Positions 56,614-64,000 of a DNA stretch of 64,000 bases are shown one piece after another. The position numbers and the translations under genes were made by a program. Location: assembly GCA_963835955.1 (NCBI GenBank), contig CAWIHZ010000026.1:124001-188000 (forward strand), written 5' to 3'. The notes beneath the pieces are model-generated. The model was given only the letters and a program-made list of their open reading frames with translations, searched no databases and was not told the origin of the DNA. Origin of the DNA: Roseiarcus sp963835955 (GTDB lineage: Bacteria; Pseudomonadota; Alphaproteobacteria; Rhizobiales; Beijerinckiaceae). Within the stretch, counting starts at the first letter, position 1. Every line of letters begins with the position of its first letter.

Positions 56614-56718
56614 TATTATGGCTGCTGGACAATATCAAGCGCGGGCAGGGCGTCAAACGCGCCGCTCGCTCTGGCCTGCGCCAACCAGAGGACTTAAGTT
56701 TGGGCGATTGATTCGCCG

Positions 56719-57480
56719 ATGAAAGGCGCGAGGATGGAGCATCGGGTTGATCTGGACGCAAAGGAACGGACGCACGCGGACCCGCCGGCGCATGGCGCGA
56801 CCGTTTCGTTCATTGTCGAGAAATTGCGGGAGGACATTCTCGCCGGGCGGGCGCCTGCGGGCTGGAGGCTGGTCGAATGGGAACTGACATCCCGCTTCGC
56901 CGTCAGCCGTGGCCCGGTGCGCGAGGCGCTGAGGCGGCTCGGCGCCGAAGGGCTGGTCGAGCATCAGCCGCATCGCGGAGCGCTGGTCCGGCGTCTGTCA
57001 GCGCGCGACATTCGTGAGCTCTTTCAGGTTCGGGTCGAAATGGAATCGCTCGCCGCCCGTCTCGCCGCCGAGGTCGACGATCCCGAACGGCGCGCTCGCT
57101 TCACCGAGGCGATCCGGCCGATCCTCGACAATTCGGCGCGCAGCGCGCCCGAATATCTGGGCGAGAACGCCGCTTTCCACGACGCGGTGATGGCGCTCGC
57201 CGGCAATTTTCAGCTGCGCGATCTGGCGATGCGGCTGAATTTGCCGCTCATCATGGCTCAGGTCGGCGACATTCTGACTCCGGAGATTCTGCGCGCGTCC
57301 GTGCGCGAACATCGCGCCGTCGCCACGGCGATTTCCGAGCGCGACCCGGACGCCGCCGCCGCGGCCATGCGCGCCCATCTCGAACGCGCCGCGAGAATCG
57401 CGCTCGAGCGTCGCGCCGCCGCCGAAGCGGACGAGAAGGGGGAGGCCTCGGCCGGCCTTCGCACGCGCGCAAGGCATTGA
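56719..57480 (+). CDS. GntR-family regulator, FCD (FadR) subfamily
   Basis: The 253-residue protein has the GntR winged helix (FIVEKLREDILAGRAPAGWR, then SRFAVSRGPVREALRRLGAE) and an FCD effector domain with metal-type residues (LFQVRVEMESLAARLAAEVD, AFHDAVMALAGNFQLRD, EHRAVATAISERDPDAAAAA). It is divergent from the CoA ligase operon and probably represses it until an acid or CoA ester binds. An ATG at 56734 is an alternative start. Confidence 0.9.
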   Translation: MKGARMEHRVDLDAKERTHADPPAHGATVSFIVEKLREDILAGRAPAGWRLVEWELTSRFAVSRGPVREALRRLGAEGLVEHQPHRGALVRRLSARDIRELFQVRVEMESLAARLAAEVDDPERRARFTEAIRPILDNSARSAPEYLGENAAFHDAVMALAGNFQLRDLAMRLNLPLIMAQVGDILTPEILRASVREHRAVATAISERDPDAAAAAMRAHLERAARIALERRAAAEADEKGEASAGLRTRARH

Positions 57481-57514
57481 GCGCGAGCGCGGGCGCTCAA
57501 TTCATCCCCACTCC

Positions 57515-58609
<1,095 letters not shown>

Positions 58610-58754
58610 TGCCCTCCAGCCGCTTTCGCGAGCCGCTCCTTAAACCCGTTCGTTCCAATATGTCGTGAGCCCGGCGCGCGATTGCAATGCGGCGCCCTGG
58701 CGGAATCCGGACCAGGCGCCTAGATTTTGTGGAACGAGCGATAGGGGCGTCAAA

Positions 58755-60188
58755 ATGCTGAGGACGGAAGTCCATCCCGCGCAGGTCGCGGGGATGTTCT
58801 ATCCGGCGGAAGAAGAGGGCCTGCGCGCATTGATTGAGCGCGTGCGCAAGCGCGCCCGGCCCGACAGCTCCGTCGCGCCGAAGGTGGTGATCGCCCCCCA
58901 TGCCGGCATCGTCTATTCGGGTCCGGTCGCGGCGACCGCGTTCGGCCCCTGGGCTCGGCGGCCCGAACCCCCCCGCCGCGTCGTCATCGTCGGCCCCGCG
59001 CATCGGTTCGCCTTTCGCGGGCTCGCGATCCATCCGGCGATGGCGTGGCGAACGCCGCTTGGCGAGGCGCCGGTCGCCCACGGGCTCCACGCGCGGCTCG
59101 CCGAGGCGCGGGCCGCGGCCGTCGACGCGCGGCCGTTCGCCGGCGAACACTCGCTCGAAATGCATCTGGTGATGTTGCAGGCGATGCTGCCGGCGCCATT
59201 CGAGGTGCTGCCTATTCTCGTCGGCGAGGCCGATCCGCGCGCGGTCGCGCGCGCGCTGCGTTTGGTCTGGGGCGGACCGGAGACGGTGATCGCGCTTTCT
59301 TCCGACCTGTCGCATTTTCTCGACCGCAAAAGCGCGGAGGCGATCGATTCCGACACCGCGCGCCGGATCGAGGTTCTCGACGCCCAATCGCTCGAGGGGC
59401 GGCGCGCCTGCGGCTTCCTGCCGATCGCGGGGGCGCTGGAGATCGCCGCTGAGCGCGATTTACGGGTGAGCGGCCTGCATCTGGCGACCTCGGCCGACGC
59501 CGGCGCGGGCGCGTCGAGCGTCGTCGGCTACGGCGCCTTCGCCTTTGAATACGCAGCCTCGGCGCGGCTCGCCGAGGCCGACCGCGCCTTGCTGCTGTCC
59601 GGCTGCATGGCGCGCTTGAGCGCGGCCGCGCGACGGGGCGCCGACGCGCCGGCGCTTCGCGTCGAAGGCGGTCCGCCAGCGCTTTCGCCCTGGCGCGCGA
59701 CCTTCGTCACGCTCACTCAGGGCGAGAGACTGCGCGGCTGCATCGGCTCGCTGGCGCCGCGCCGCCCGCTGATCGAGGACGCGATTGCGAACGCCGTCGA
59801 TGCTGGCTGTTCCGATCCGCGCTTCGCGCCTCTCGCCGAGGCCGAGCTCGCGGGCCTGCATATCGAGGTCTCGATCCTCTCTCACCCGCGCCCGATTGCA
59901 GCGCGAAGCGAAACCGAACTCGTGGGCGCGCTCGAGCCCGACCGCGACGGCCTCATTCTTGGCGCGGGCAGGCGGCGCGCCCTGTTCCTGCCGAGCGTCT
60001 GGCGCCAGGTCGCCGACGCCCGCGCGTTCGTGCGTCATCTGATCGCCAAGGCCGGCCTCGAGCCGGAGCCCTGGCCGCAGGCGCTGGAGGCCGCGCGCTT
60101 CCGCGTCGAATCCTTTGGCGCGCCCTGGCGGCCGGTCGATCCGGACCAGGTCTCGACGGCGGGGATCGAGCCGCGCGCGCTGCAGTGA
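58755..60188 (+). CDS. MEMO1-AMMECR1 fusion protein (AmmeMemoRadiSam proteins B and A)
   Basis: The 477-residue protein starts at ATG 58755 (TEVHPAQVAGMFYPAEEEGL). Residues 1 to about 275 are MEMO-like, related to extradiol dioxygenases: VIAPHAGIVYSGPVAATAFG, EHSLEMHLVMLQAMLP and ALSSDLSHFL with conserved His. Residues about 285-465 are AMMECR1 (FVTLTQGERLRGCIGSLAPR, then LHIEVSILSHPRPI). Fusion of the two supports joint function with the divergent radical SAM enzyme. Confidence 0.92.
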   Translation: MLRTEVHPAQVAGMFYPAEEEGLRALIERVRKRARPDSSVAPKVVIAPHAGIVYSGPVAATAFGPWARRPEPPRRVVIVGPAHRFAFRGLAIHPAMAWRTPLGEAPVAHGLHARLAEARAAAVDARPFAGEHSLEMHLVMLQAMLPAPFEVLPILVGEADPRAVARALRLVWGGPETVIALSSDLSHFLDRKSAEAIDSDTARRIEVLDAQSLEGRRACGFLPIAGALEIAAERDLRVSGLHLATSADAGAGASSVVGYGAFAFEYAASARLAEADRALLLSGCMARLSAAARRGADAPALRVEGGPPALSPWRATFVTLTQGERLRGCIGSLAPRRPLIEDAIANAVDAGCSDPRFAPLAEAELAGLHIEVSILSHPRPIAARSETELVGALEPDRDGLILGAGRRRALFLPSVWRQVADARAFVRHLIAKAGLEPEPWPQALEAARFRVESFGAPWRPVDPDQVSTAGIEPRALQ

Positions 60189-60361
60189 ACGACGAGCCGA
60201 CTGGCGCTGAAAAAATCCTTGTGAACAGTCAAGCATCTGACGTTGGGAGACGTCTTGCCCTCAATAAAGCCCAAATGCGATCTTAAGCTTCAGCACGATA
60301 TAACATTGGCAATGATTCGGGGAACCGATCCGGGGGGCTCACAACAGCACAGGAGCCTGTC

Positions 60362-60739
60362 ATGTGCGACTATTCCCTTGAGATGTATGGATCGCGTCCG
60401 GCCCGCGAGGGCGAATTATACATCACGACGCGGTTTCCGAGCGGTTCGATCGGCTTCGCCTCGCCGGGGGACCCCCGCACCGCTGTATGCATGCAGTGCG
60501 ACACCAAGGTCATGCTGACCGATGTCCCGCTCGCGATGCAGTCGTCCCTGCACATTGGCGCGGAGGCGGAAACGACTTTCGCCCAGCGTGAGACCGGCCT
60601 CTACCGCGACGGTCTGCGGCTGGCCGACGGACGTTTCGTCTCGCTGCAGGATCTGCAGACGGGCATCGGCGCCTATGTTCCCGCCCTGCTGGAACGCCGC
60701 GCGCCCGAGCGTCTGAGAGTGCCCGAAGCGGTCGACTGA
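60362..60739 (+). CDS. Conserved hypothetical protein (MCDYSL-type)
   Basis: The 125-residue soluble protein starts MCDYSLEMYGSRPAREGELY and continues TTRFPSGSIGFASPGDPRTA. Uncharacterised proteins with the same MCDYSL opening and RPA...TTRF pattern occur in rhizobia. It has Cys at positions 2, 42 and 45 (the latter in CMQC), which could bind metal. No function is known to me. The leader 60189-60361 is less GC-rich and should hold its promoter. Confidence 0.72.
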   Translation: MCDYSLEMYGSRPAREGELYITTRFPSGSIGFASPGDPRTAVCMQCDTKVMLTDVPLAMQSSLHIGAEAETTFAQRETGLYRDGLRLADGRFVSLQDLQTGIGAYVPALLERRAPERLRVPEAVD

Positions 60740-61025
60740 CCGCGTCGCAAATCTTGGCCGATCCGGCCTCGCGTCCGGCCGATGCCGGGCGCGAGGTGGG
60801 GGGCGTCATATGCTCTGATAACTGAAGAAGCGCGCCGACGCCGCCGAGGCGCCCGGGGGCGGTGGTCGGCACGGTTTTCGCCCATCCGCCGGCGGCTTCG
60901 GCACTATCCCGGCGGGCGGCGGCTCGACGCCAGGGAAGCCCGCGCGGGCAAAGTTCAACTCGACAGGTTCCGACGGACGATCGGCCCCGCGCTCAAGGCC
61001 GGAGGGGGCGGTCGCGTTCGGCCGC
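60740..61025. other. Intergenic region before arsR
   Basis: A gap of about 290 bases, GC-rich, with no gene I can support. The arsR promoter and operator follow at its end. Confidence 0.4.
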
Positions 61026-61055
61026 TTGACATGCAGGTATTTACCTGCATATTGT
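61026..61055 (+). promoter_or_regulatory. Promoter with perfect palindromic operator for the arsR operon
   Basis: TTGACA (61026-61031) and TATTGT (61050-61055) are spaced by 18 bases. The spacer is filled by the perfect palindrome ATGCAGGTATTTACCTGCAT (61031-61050). A dimeric ArsR protein bound there would block polymerase, so the operon is very probably autoregulated. The arsR GTG start follows 20 bases later. Confidence 0.75.
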
Positions 61056-61075
61056 CACGGCGGTTGGAGACCGGA

Positions 61076-61402
61076 GTGAAAGACGAGGACAAGGTGTTCA
61101 AGGCGCTGGCCGATCCGAATCGCCGCAAGGTTCTCGATTCTCTGCATGCGAAGAACGGCCAGACTCTCGGGGCGCTGTGCGAGGGTCTCGACATGCGGCG
61201 CCAGTCGGCGTCCCAGCACCTCGACATCCTCGTCGACGCCAATCTCATCAGCGCCGTCTGGCGGGGCCGGGAGAAGCTTCACTTCATCAATCCCGTGCCG
61301 ATCCACGAGGTCTACGAGCGCTGGGTGCGGAAATTCGAGCGCGGCCCGCTGGCGCTGCTGCATGAAGTCAAAACCAAAGCCGAAGGAGAAAGCCATGACT
61401 GA
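61076..61402 (+). CDS. ArsR-family transcriptional regulator
   Basis: The 108-residue protein starts at GTG 61076 with GGAGA upstream. It reads DKVFKALADPNRRKVLDSLH, then LDMRRQSASQHLDILVDANL, a standard ArsR winged helix. No metal-binding Cys cluster (CxC) is visible, so it likely belongs to the subgroup paired with SRPBCC proteins. Its end overlaps the next gene by eight bases. Confidence 0.9.
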   Translation: MKDEDKVFKALADPNRRKVLDSLHAKNGQTLGALCEGLDMRRQSASQHLDILVDANLISAVWRGREKLHFINPVPIHEVYERWVRKFERGPLALLHEVKTKAEGESHD

Positions 61403-61853
61403 CCCCGCCTATGTCTATGTCACCTATATCGCGGCGACCCCCGACAAGATCTGGGACGCGCTGATCAACGCCGACGTCACCCGAAAATATTGGAGGCACG
61501 AGAACGTCTCCGACTGGAAGCCGGGCTCCGAATGGCGCCACGTTCGCGACGACGCGGCCAAGACGGTCGATCTCGTCGGCGAAGTGGTCGAATTCACTCC
61601 TCCGCGGCGGCTCGTCCTGACCTGGGCCAGTCCCGCCAACGCCGCCGACAAGGCGAAGCATTCGCGCGCGGCCTTCGACATCGAGCCGTTCGAAGGCATG
61701 ACCCGTCTGACCGTCACCCACGACAATTTCGCCGAGGGCTCCGACACCCGGCGCATGATCAGCAACGGCTGGCCGCGGGTGCTCTCGAGCCTCAAATCCT
61801 ATCTCGAAACCGGCCGCGCGCTCGATCCCTGGGCGCAGCCCAAGGCGGCGTGA
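61395..61853 (+). CDS. SRPBCC (Aha1/START-like) domain protein
   Basis: The 152-residue protein reads VYVTYIAATPDKIWDALINA, then DVTRKYWRHENVSDWKPGSE and the late helix ISNGWPRVLSSLKSYLETGR, typical of the AHSA1/SRPBCC fold. These proteins bind hydrophobic ligands in a deep pocket. ATG 61395 lies inside the arsR stop, so translation is coupled. The ligand may be the signal sensed by the operon. Confidence 0.9.
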   Translation: MTDPAYVYVTYIAATPDKIWDALINADVTRKYWRHENVSDWKPGSEWRHVRDDAAKTVDLVGEVVEFTPPRRLVLTWASPANAADKAKHSRAAFDIEPFEGMTRLTVTHDNFAEGSDTRRMISNGWPRVLSSLKSYLETGRALDPWAQPKAA

Positions 61854-61906
61854 GGCGGGGCCGAAGGCTCCATAATCTTCGCCTTGTCCCGAGCAGGAGA
61901 GAAACG

Positions 61907-62671
61907 ATGACCGATCACAAGACTGGAACGCGCGAACAGTGGCTAGCGGCCCGGCTGGAGCTGCTCGAGGCCGAGAAGGAGCTGACGCGGCGCGGCGACG
62001 AGCTGGCGCGGCGGCGCCGCGAGCTGCCCTGGGTTCGAATCGACAAGGAATATCGCTTCGACACCGACGAGGGCGCAGCGTCCCTCGCCGATCTCTTCAG
62101 CGGACGCTCGCAGCTCCTTGTTTACCACTTCATGTTCGGGCCCGACTACAAGGCGGGGTGCCCGAGTTGCTCGGCGATCGCCGACGGTTTCGACGGCTCG
62201 GTCGTCCACCTCGCCAACCACGACGTGACGCTCTGCGCGGTGTCGCGGGCCCCGCTCGCAAAGCTGCAGGCCTACAAGCAGCGGATGGGCTGGAGCTTCC
62301 CCTGGGCGTCGTCGTTCGGCGGCGACTTCAACTATGACTTCCAGGCGGCGCACACCAAGCAGCAATGGGAGACCGGAGCCGCCAAGTACAATTTCCGCAC
62401 GGTCGACCTGCGGCCGCCGGGCGGAACGGAGAGTCCCGCGCTCGCCAAGATCGCCTCGAGCGTTGGGACGGATTGGGCGACGTTCAGGCGGGAAGGGCCG
62501 GGATTGAGCGCGTTCGCGCTCGAGGACGGCGTCGTCTACCACACCTATTCGGCCTACGCGCGCGGGCTGGACGGCCTCTGGGGCATGTACCAGTGGCTCG
62601 ACCGCGCCCCGCGCGGACGCAACGAGTTCGGCTTCTGGTGGCGCCGCCACGACGAGTACGACAGGGTTTGA
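61907..62671 (+). CDS. DUF899 family thioredoxin-like protein
   Basis: The 254-residue protein has the DUF899 pattern: REQWLAARLELLEAEKELTR, RRRRELPWVRIDKEYRFDT, then MFGPDYKAGCPSCSAIADGF with a CPSC motif, and a late WGMYQWLDRAPRGRNE. The fold is thioredoxin-like, so a redox role is possible, but the function is unknown. Genes of this family commonly follow arsR-SRPBCC pairs. AGGAGA lies about 8 bases before ATG 61907. Confidence 0.88.
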   Translation: MTDHKTGTREQWLAARLELLEAEKELTRRGDELARRRRELPWVRIDKEYRFDTDEGAASLADLFSGRSQLLVYHFMFGPDYKAGCPSCSAIADGFDGSVVHLANHDVTLCAVSRAPLAKLQAYKQRMGWSFPWASSFGGDFNYDFQAAHTKQQWETGAAKYNFRTVDLRPPGGTESPALAKIASSVGTDWATFRREGPGLSAFALEDGVVYHTYSAYARGLDGLWGMYQWLDRAPRGRNEFGFWWRRHDEYDRV

Positions 62672-62855
62672 TCTCTGTGGCGAGGGCGAGAGCGGGATTT
62701 CGAGAAAGCGGATGCCGGTTTTCGCGAAAATCCCGCGCCTTCAGGGGCTCCAAATATAAAGGCCTACCTTCGTTGATTTAGTTTGTGTGAATGAAATTAT
62801 CGGAGTAGGCTGTTCATGGGATAAGAAATAACGTCCCTGTTATGGGAGGAAAAAA

Positions 62856-63377
62856 ATGACCGAATACCGCTTTGTTCATATCGCTTTGACTGCCGGTATC
62901 CTGGTTGCCGGGTCGACATTCATTCCGGCGGCGGGCCACGCCCAAACAGATACCAAGATCAGCAAGGCCATGACCGAACTGAAGACGGCCACTGAAAAAC
63001 TCGGCGCGCCAAAATTGCAGGGCATGGAACCCGTCAACGGAAAAAACGCTTCGACCTTGTATTTCGGCGATACGAAGATGAATAACAACTTCGACATCGT
63101 CGATATGGTGGTCAAGGACAACGGCGGCACCGCCACGCTGTTCGCAAAAACCGGCAAAGAATACGTGCGGGTTTCGACCAATGTGCCTAAAGACCACGGA
63201 CGCGCGACCGGGACAATCCTCGATCCGAAAGGGAAAGTGATCAAGGAGATTGACGCCGGGAAGCCATTCTACGGTGACGTGGATATTTTGGGGAAGATGT
63301 ATAAGACAGGTTATGAACCAATAAAAGATGGTTCAGGCAAGATCATTGGTATCTGGTATGTTGGGTATAAGAAATAA
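62856..63377 (+). CDS. Periplasmic Cache-domain protein
   Basis: The 173-residue protein has a signal peptide (HIALTAGILVAGSTFIPAAG, cut near GHA) and a single Cache_3/Cache_2-type sensor domain: NNNFDIVDMVVKDNGGTATL, then DHGRATGTILDPKGKVIKEI and a final SGKIIGIWYVGYKK. No membrane anchor or signalling output follows, so it is a free periplasmic ligand-binding domain. The gene is less GC-rich than its neighbours. GGGAGGA precedes the start. Confidence 0.83.
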   Translation: MTEYRFVHIALTAGILVAGSTFIPAAGHAQTDTKISKAMTELKTATEKLGAPKLQGMEPVNGKNASTLYFGDTKMNNNFDIVDMVVKDNGGTATLFAKTGKEYVRVSTNVPKDHGRATGTILDPKGKVIKEIDAGKPFYGDVDILGKMYKTGYEPIKDGSGKIIGIWYVGYKK

Positions 63378-63403
63378 AAAGGGAGCTTTCGGCGGTTCGC
63401 CCG

Positions 63404-63427
63404 CCACGACTTAAGCCACGACTTAAG
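63404..63427. repeat. 12-bp tandem duplication
   Basis: CCACGACTTAAG occurs twice head to tail (63404-63415 and 63416-63427), shortly before a terminator hairpin. Probably replication slippage. Confidence 0.9.
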
Positions 63428-63441
63428 AGGCCTTTTTTGGG

Positions 63442-63469
63442 AAGGGCGGCGAGTTGGACAGCCGCCCTT
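63442..63469 (+). terminator. Terminator after the Cache-domain gene
   Basis: AAGGGCGGC pairs perfectly with GCCGCCCTT across a ten-base loop. It ends in TTT on the plus strand and is preceded by a T6 run, so it could act in both directions. Confidence 0.75.
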
Positions 63470-63571
63470 TCAGGTTCGCCAAACGGTGGAGAAGATTCAA
63501 AAACACCGCCATGCGCATCCCCTTAAGGGGCTTCCGTCCAGCACATCCAGACCCTCGCCAAAGGGCCAGAC

Positions 63572-63760
63572 CTACCGGACAGATCGTGCGCTGCCTAAAC
63601 CGGACATATCGTCTGCTACCGACAATGCGCGCGACAATTTCTTCCGGTAAACCGAAAGTTGTGTTATTGTCCCTCCCGCGATGAACGTCATGATCGCCAA
63701 CCCAAACGCGCCGACGATGGCGGAGGCCGCCTCGATCAGGTGCGTGGCTTTGGATAACAT
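63572..63760 (-). CDS. Possible small membrane protein
   Basis: ATG 63760 opens 62 codons: MLSKATHLIEAASAIVGAFG, then a hydrophobic stretch to FIAGGTITQLSVYRKKLSRA and a short tail. One membrane helix is likely. No clear ribosome binding site and no known family. An in-frame start further upstream at 63817 is possible. Confidence 0.35.
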   Translation of the reverse strand: MLSKATHLIEAASAIVGAFGLAIMTFIAGGTITQLSVYRKKLSRALSVADDMSGLGSARSVR

Positions 63761-64000
63761 TAATTTTATGTGATAAAACAAGTCGCGGCGAAAAATTTTT
63801 CTCTTGGATTCCCGCACAACCCCTTGAAAAGGCTAAATTCGCGGAAAGATTTTGTTTGGATTCCGCTTCCCCTGGCTTTGATCTCATTTCCGCTGGCTTG
63901 GGAACAGACTTCCCCTGGCTTTGGAGCCATTTCCCTGCCTATCGCATGCGGGCCAAAATGTCGCGCAGCGGCTCGCCGCCCCAGGCTGAGGTGACGAAGT
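63761..64000. other. Right edge of window, no gene assigned
   Basis: This stretch is AT-richer at 63760-63860 and contains a repeated segment. The final bases (63960-64000) look GC-rich again and may begin another gene outside the window, but nothing can be named. Confidence 0.3.
63866..63923. repeat. 15-bp direct repeat
   Basis: CTTCCCCTGGCTTTG occurs at 63866-63880 and 63909-63923. A degenerate third copy (TTTCCGCTGGCTTGG) lies between them. Short-period duplication of unknown meaning. Confidence 0.75.

Overview
The window is a high-GC stretch of an alphaproteobacterial chromosome, almost certainly from the Rhizobiales and probably from a methylotroph of the Beijerinckiaceae/Methylocystaceae type. 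The main clues are the flagellar regulator FtcR, the rpoN-hpf-ptsN block, a methanofuran-type MfnB-FolB fusion, a stand-alone pqqA, and two proteins of the PQQ-linked alcohol dehydrogenase/ABC family. There is no rRNA operon, CRISPR array, intact insertion sequence or prophage.

Layout. 0-6.6 kb: a cut-off winged-helix regulator, a LysR regulator, then a flagellum-related group (DUF1217 protein, TPR/glycosyltransferase, PilZ protein, ftcR). 6.6-19.5 kb: housekeeping genes (serB, miaA, a PEP-CTERM protein, ornithine cyclodeaminase with a divergent Lrp regulator, ligA, tRNA-Gly, tRNA-Trp, rpmB, eda, a CPA2 antiporter, an M17 aminopeptidase). 19.8-23.3 kb: a KAP-family NTPase followed by a TssA/ImpA-type protein with no other type VI genes. 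23.4-27.6 kb: C1 cofactor region with mfnB-folB, divergent pqqA and the PQQ_ABC binding protein and beta-propeller. 27.6-32.7 kb: a sugar ABC transporter divergent from an FGGY kinase. 32.7-33.5 kb: AT-rich non-coding stretch with a striking 10-bp phased inverted CCAA/TTGG array. 33.5-36.4 kb: copper delivery to cytochrome oxidase (CtaG, PCuAC, SCO). 36.5-42.6 kb: ahcY, rpoN, hpf, ptsN, purS, purQ, hisE. 42.6-48.1 kb: SDR, dienelactone hydrolase, SMP-30, SUV3-like helicase, S4 protein. 48.5-53.0 kb: lower-GC accessory island with a membrane protein, a lipoprotein, a predicted muramidase and an LprI-like protein. 53.1-57.5 kb: GntR-controlled operon (citryl-CoA lyase-like protein, acyl-CoA ligase, VOC protein, GST). 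57.5-60.2 kb: the AmmeMemoRadiSam pair. 60.3-64 kb: a small conserved protein, an arsR-SRPBCC-DUF899 operon, a Cache protein and repeats.

A technical point changes how the genes must be read. Seven features (TPR protein, serB, ligA, tRNA-Trp, rpoN, and the 48.5-49.5 kb membrane protein twice) each carry a single extra base. In every case removing that base restores both the expected product and a GANTC site, the target of the alphaproteobacterial methylase CcrM. These look like base-calling artefacts at methylated sites rather than true mutations, so I annotate the genes as intact and mark each position. Two other indels, in a GC repeat and a C run, probably affect the citryl-CoA lyase-like gene and the end of the helicase gene.
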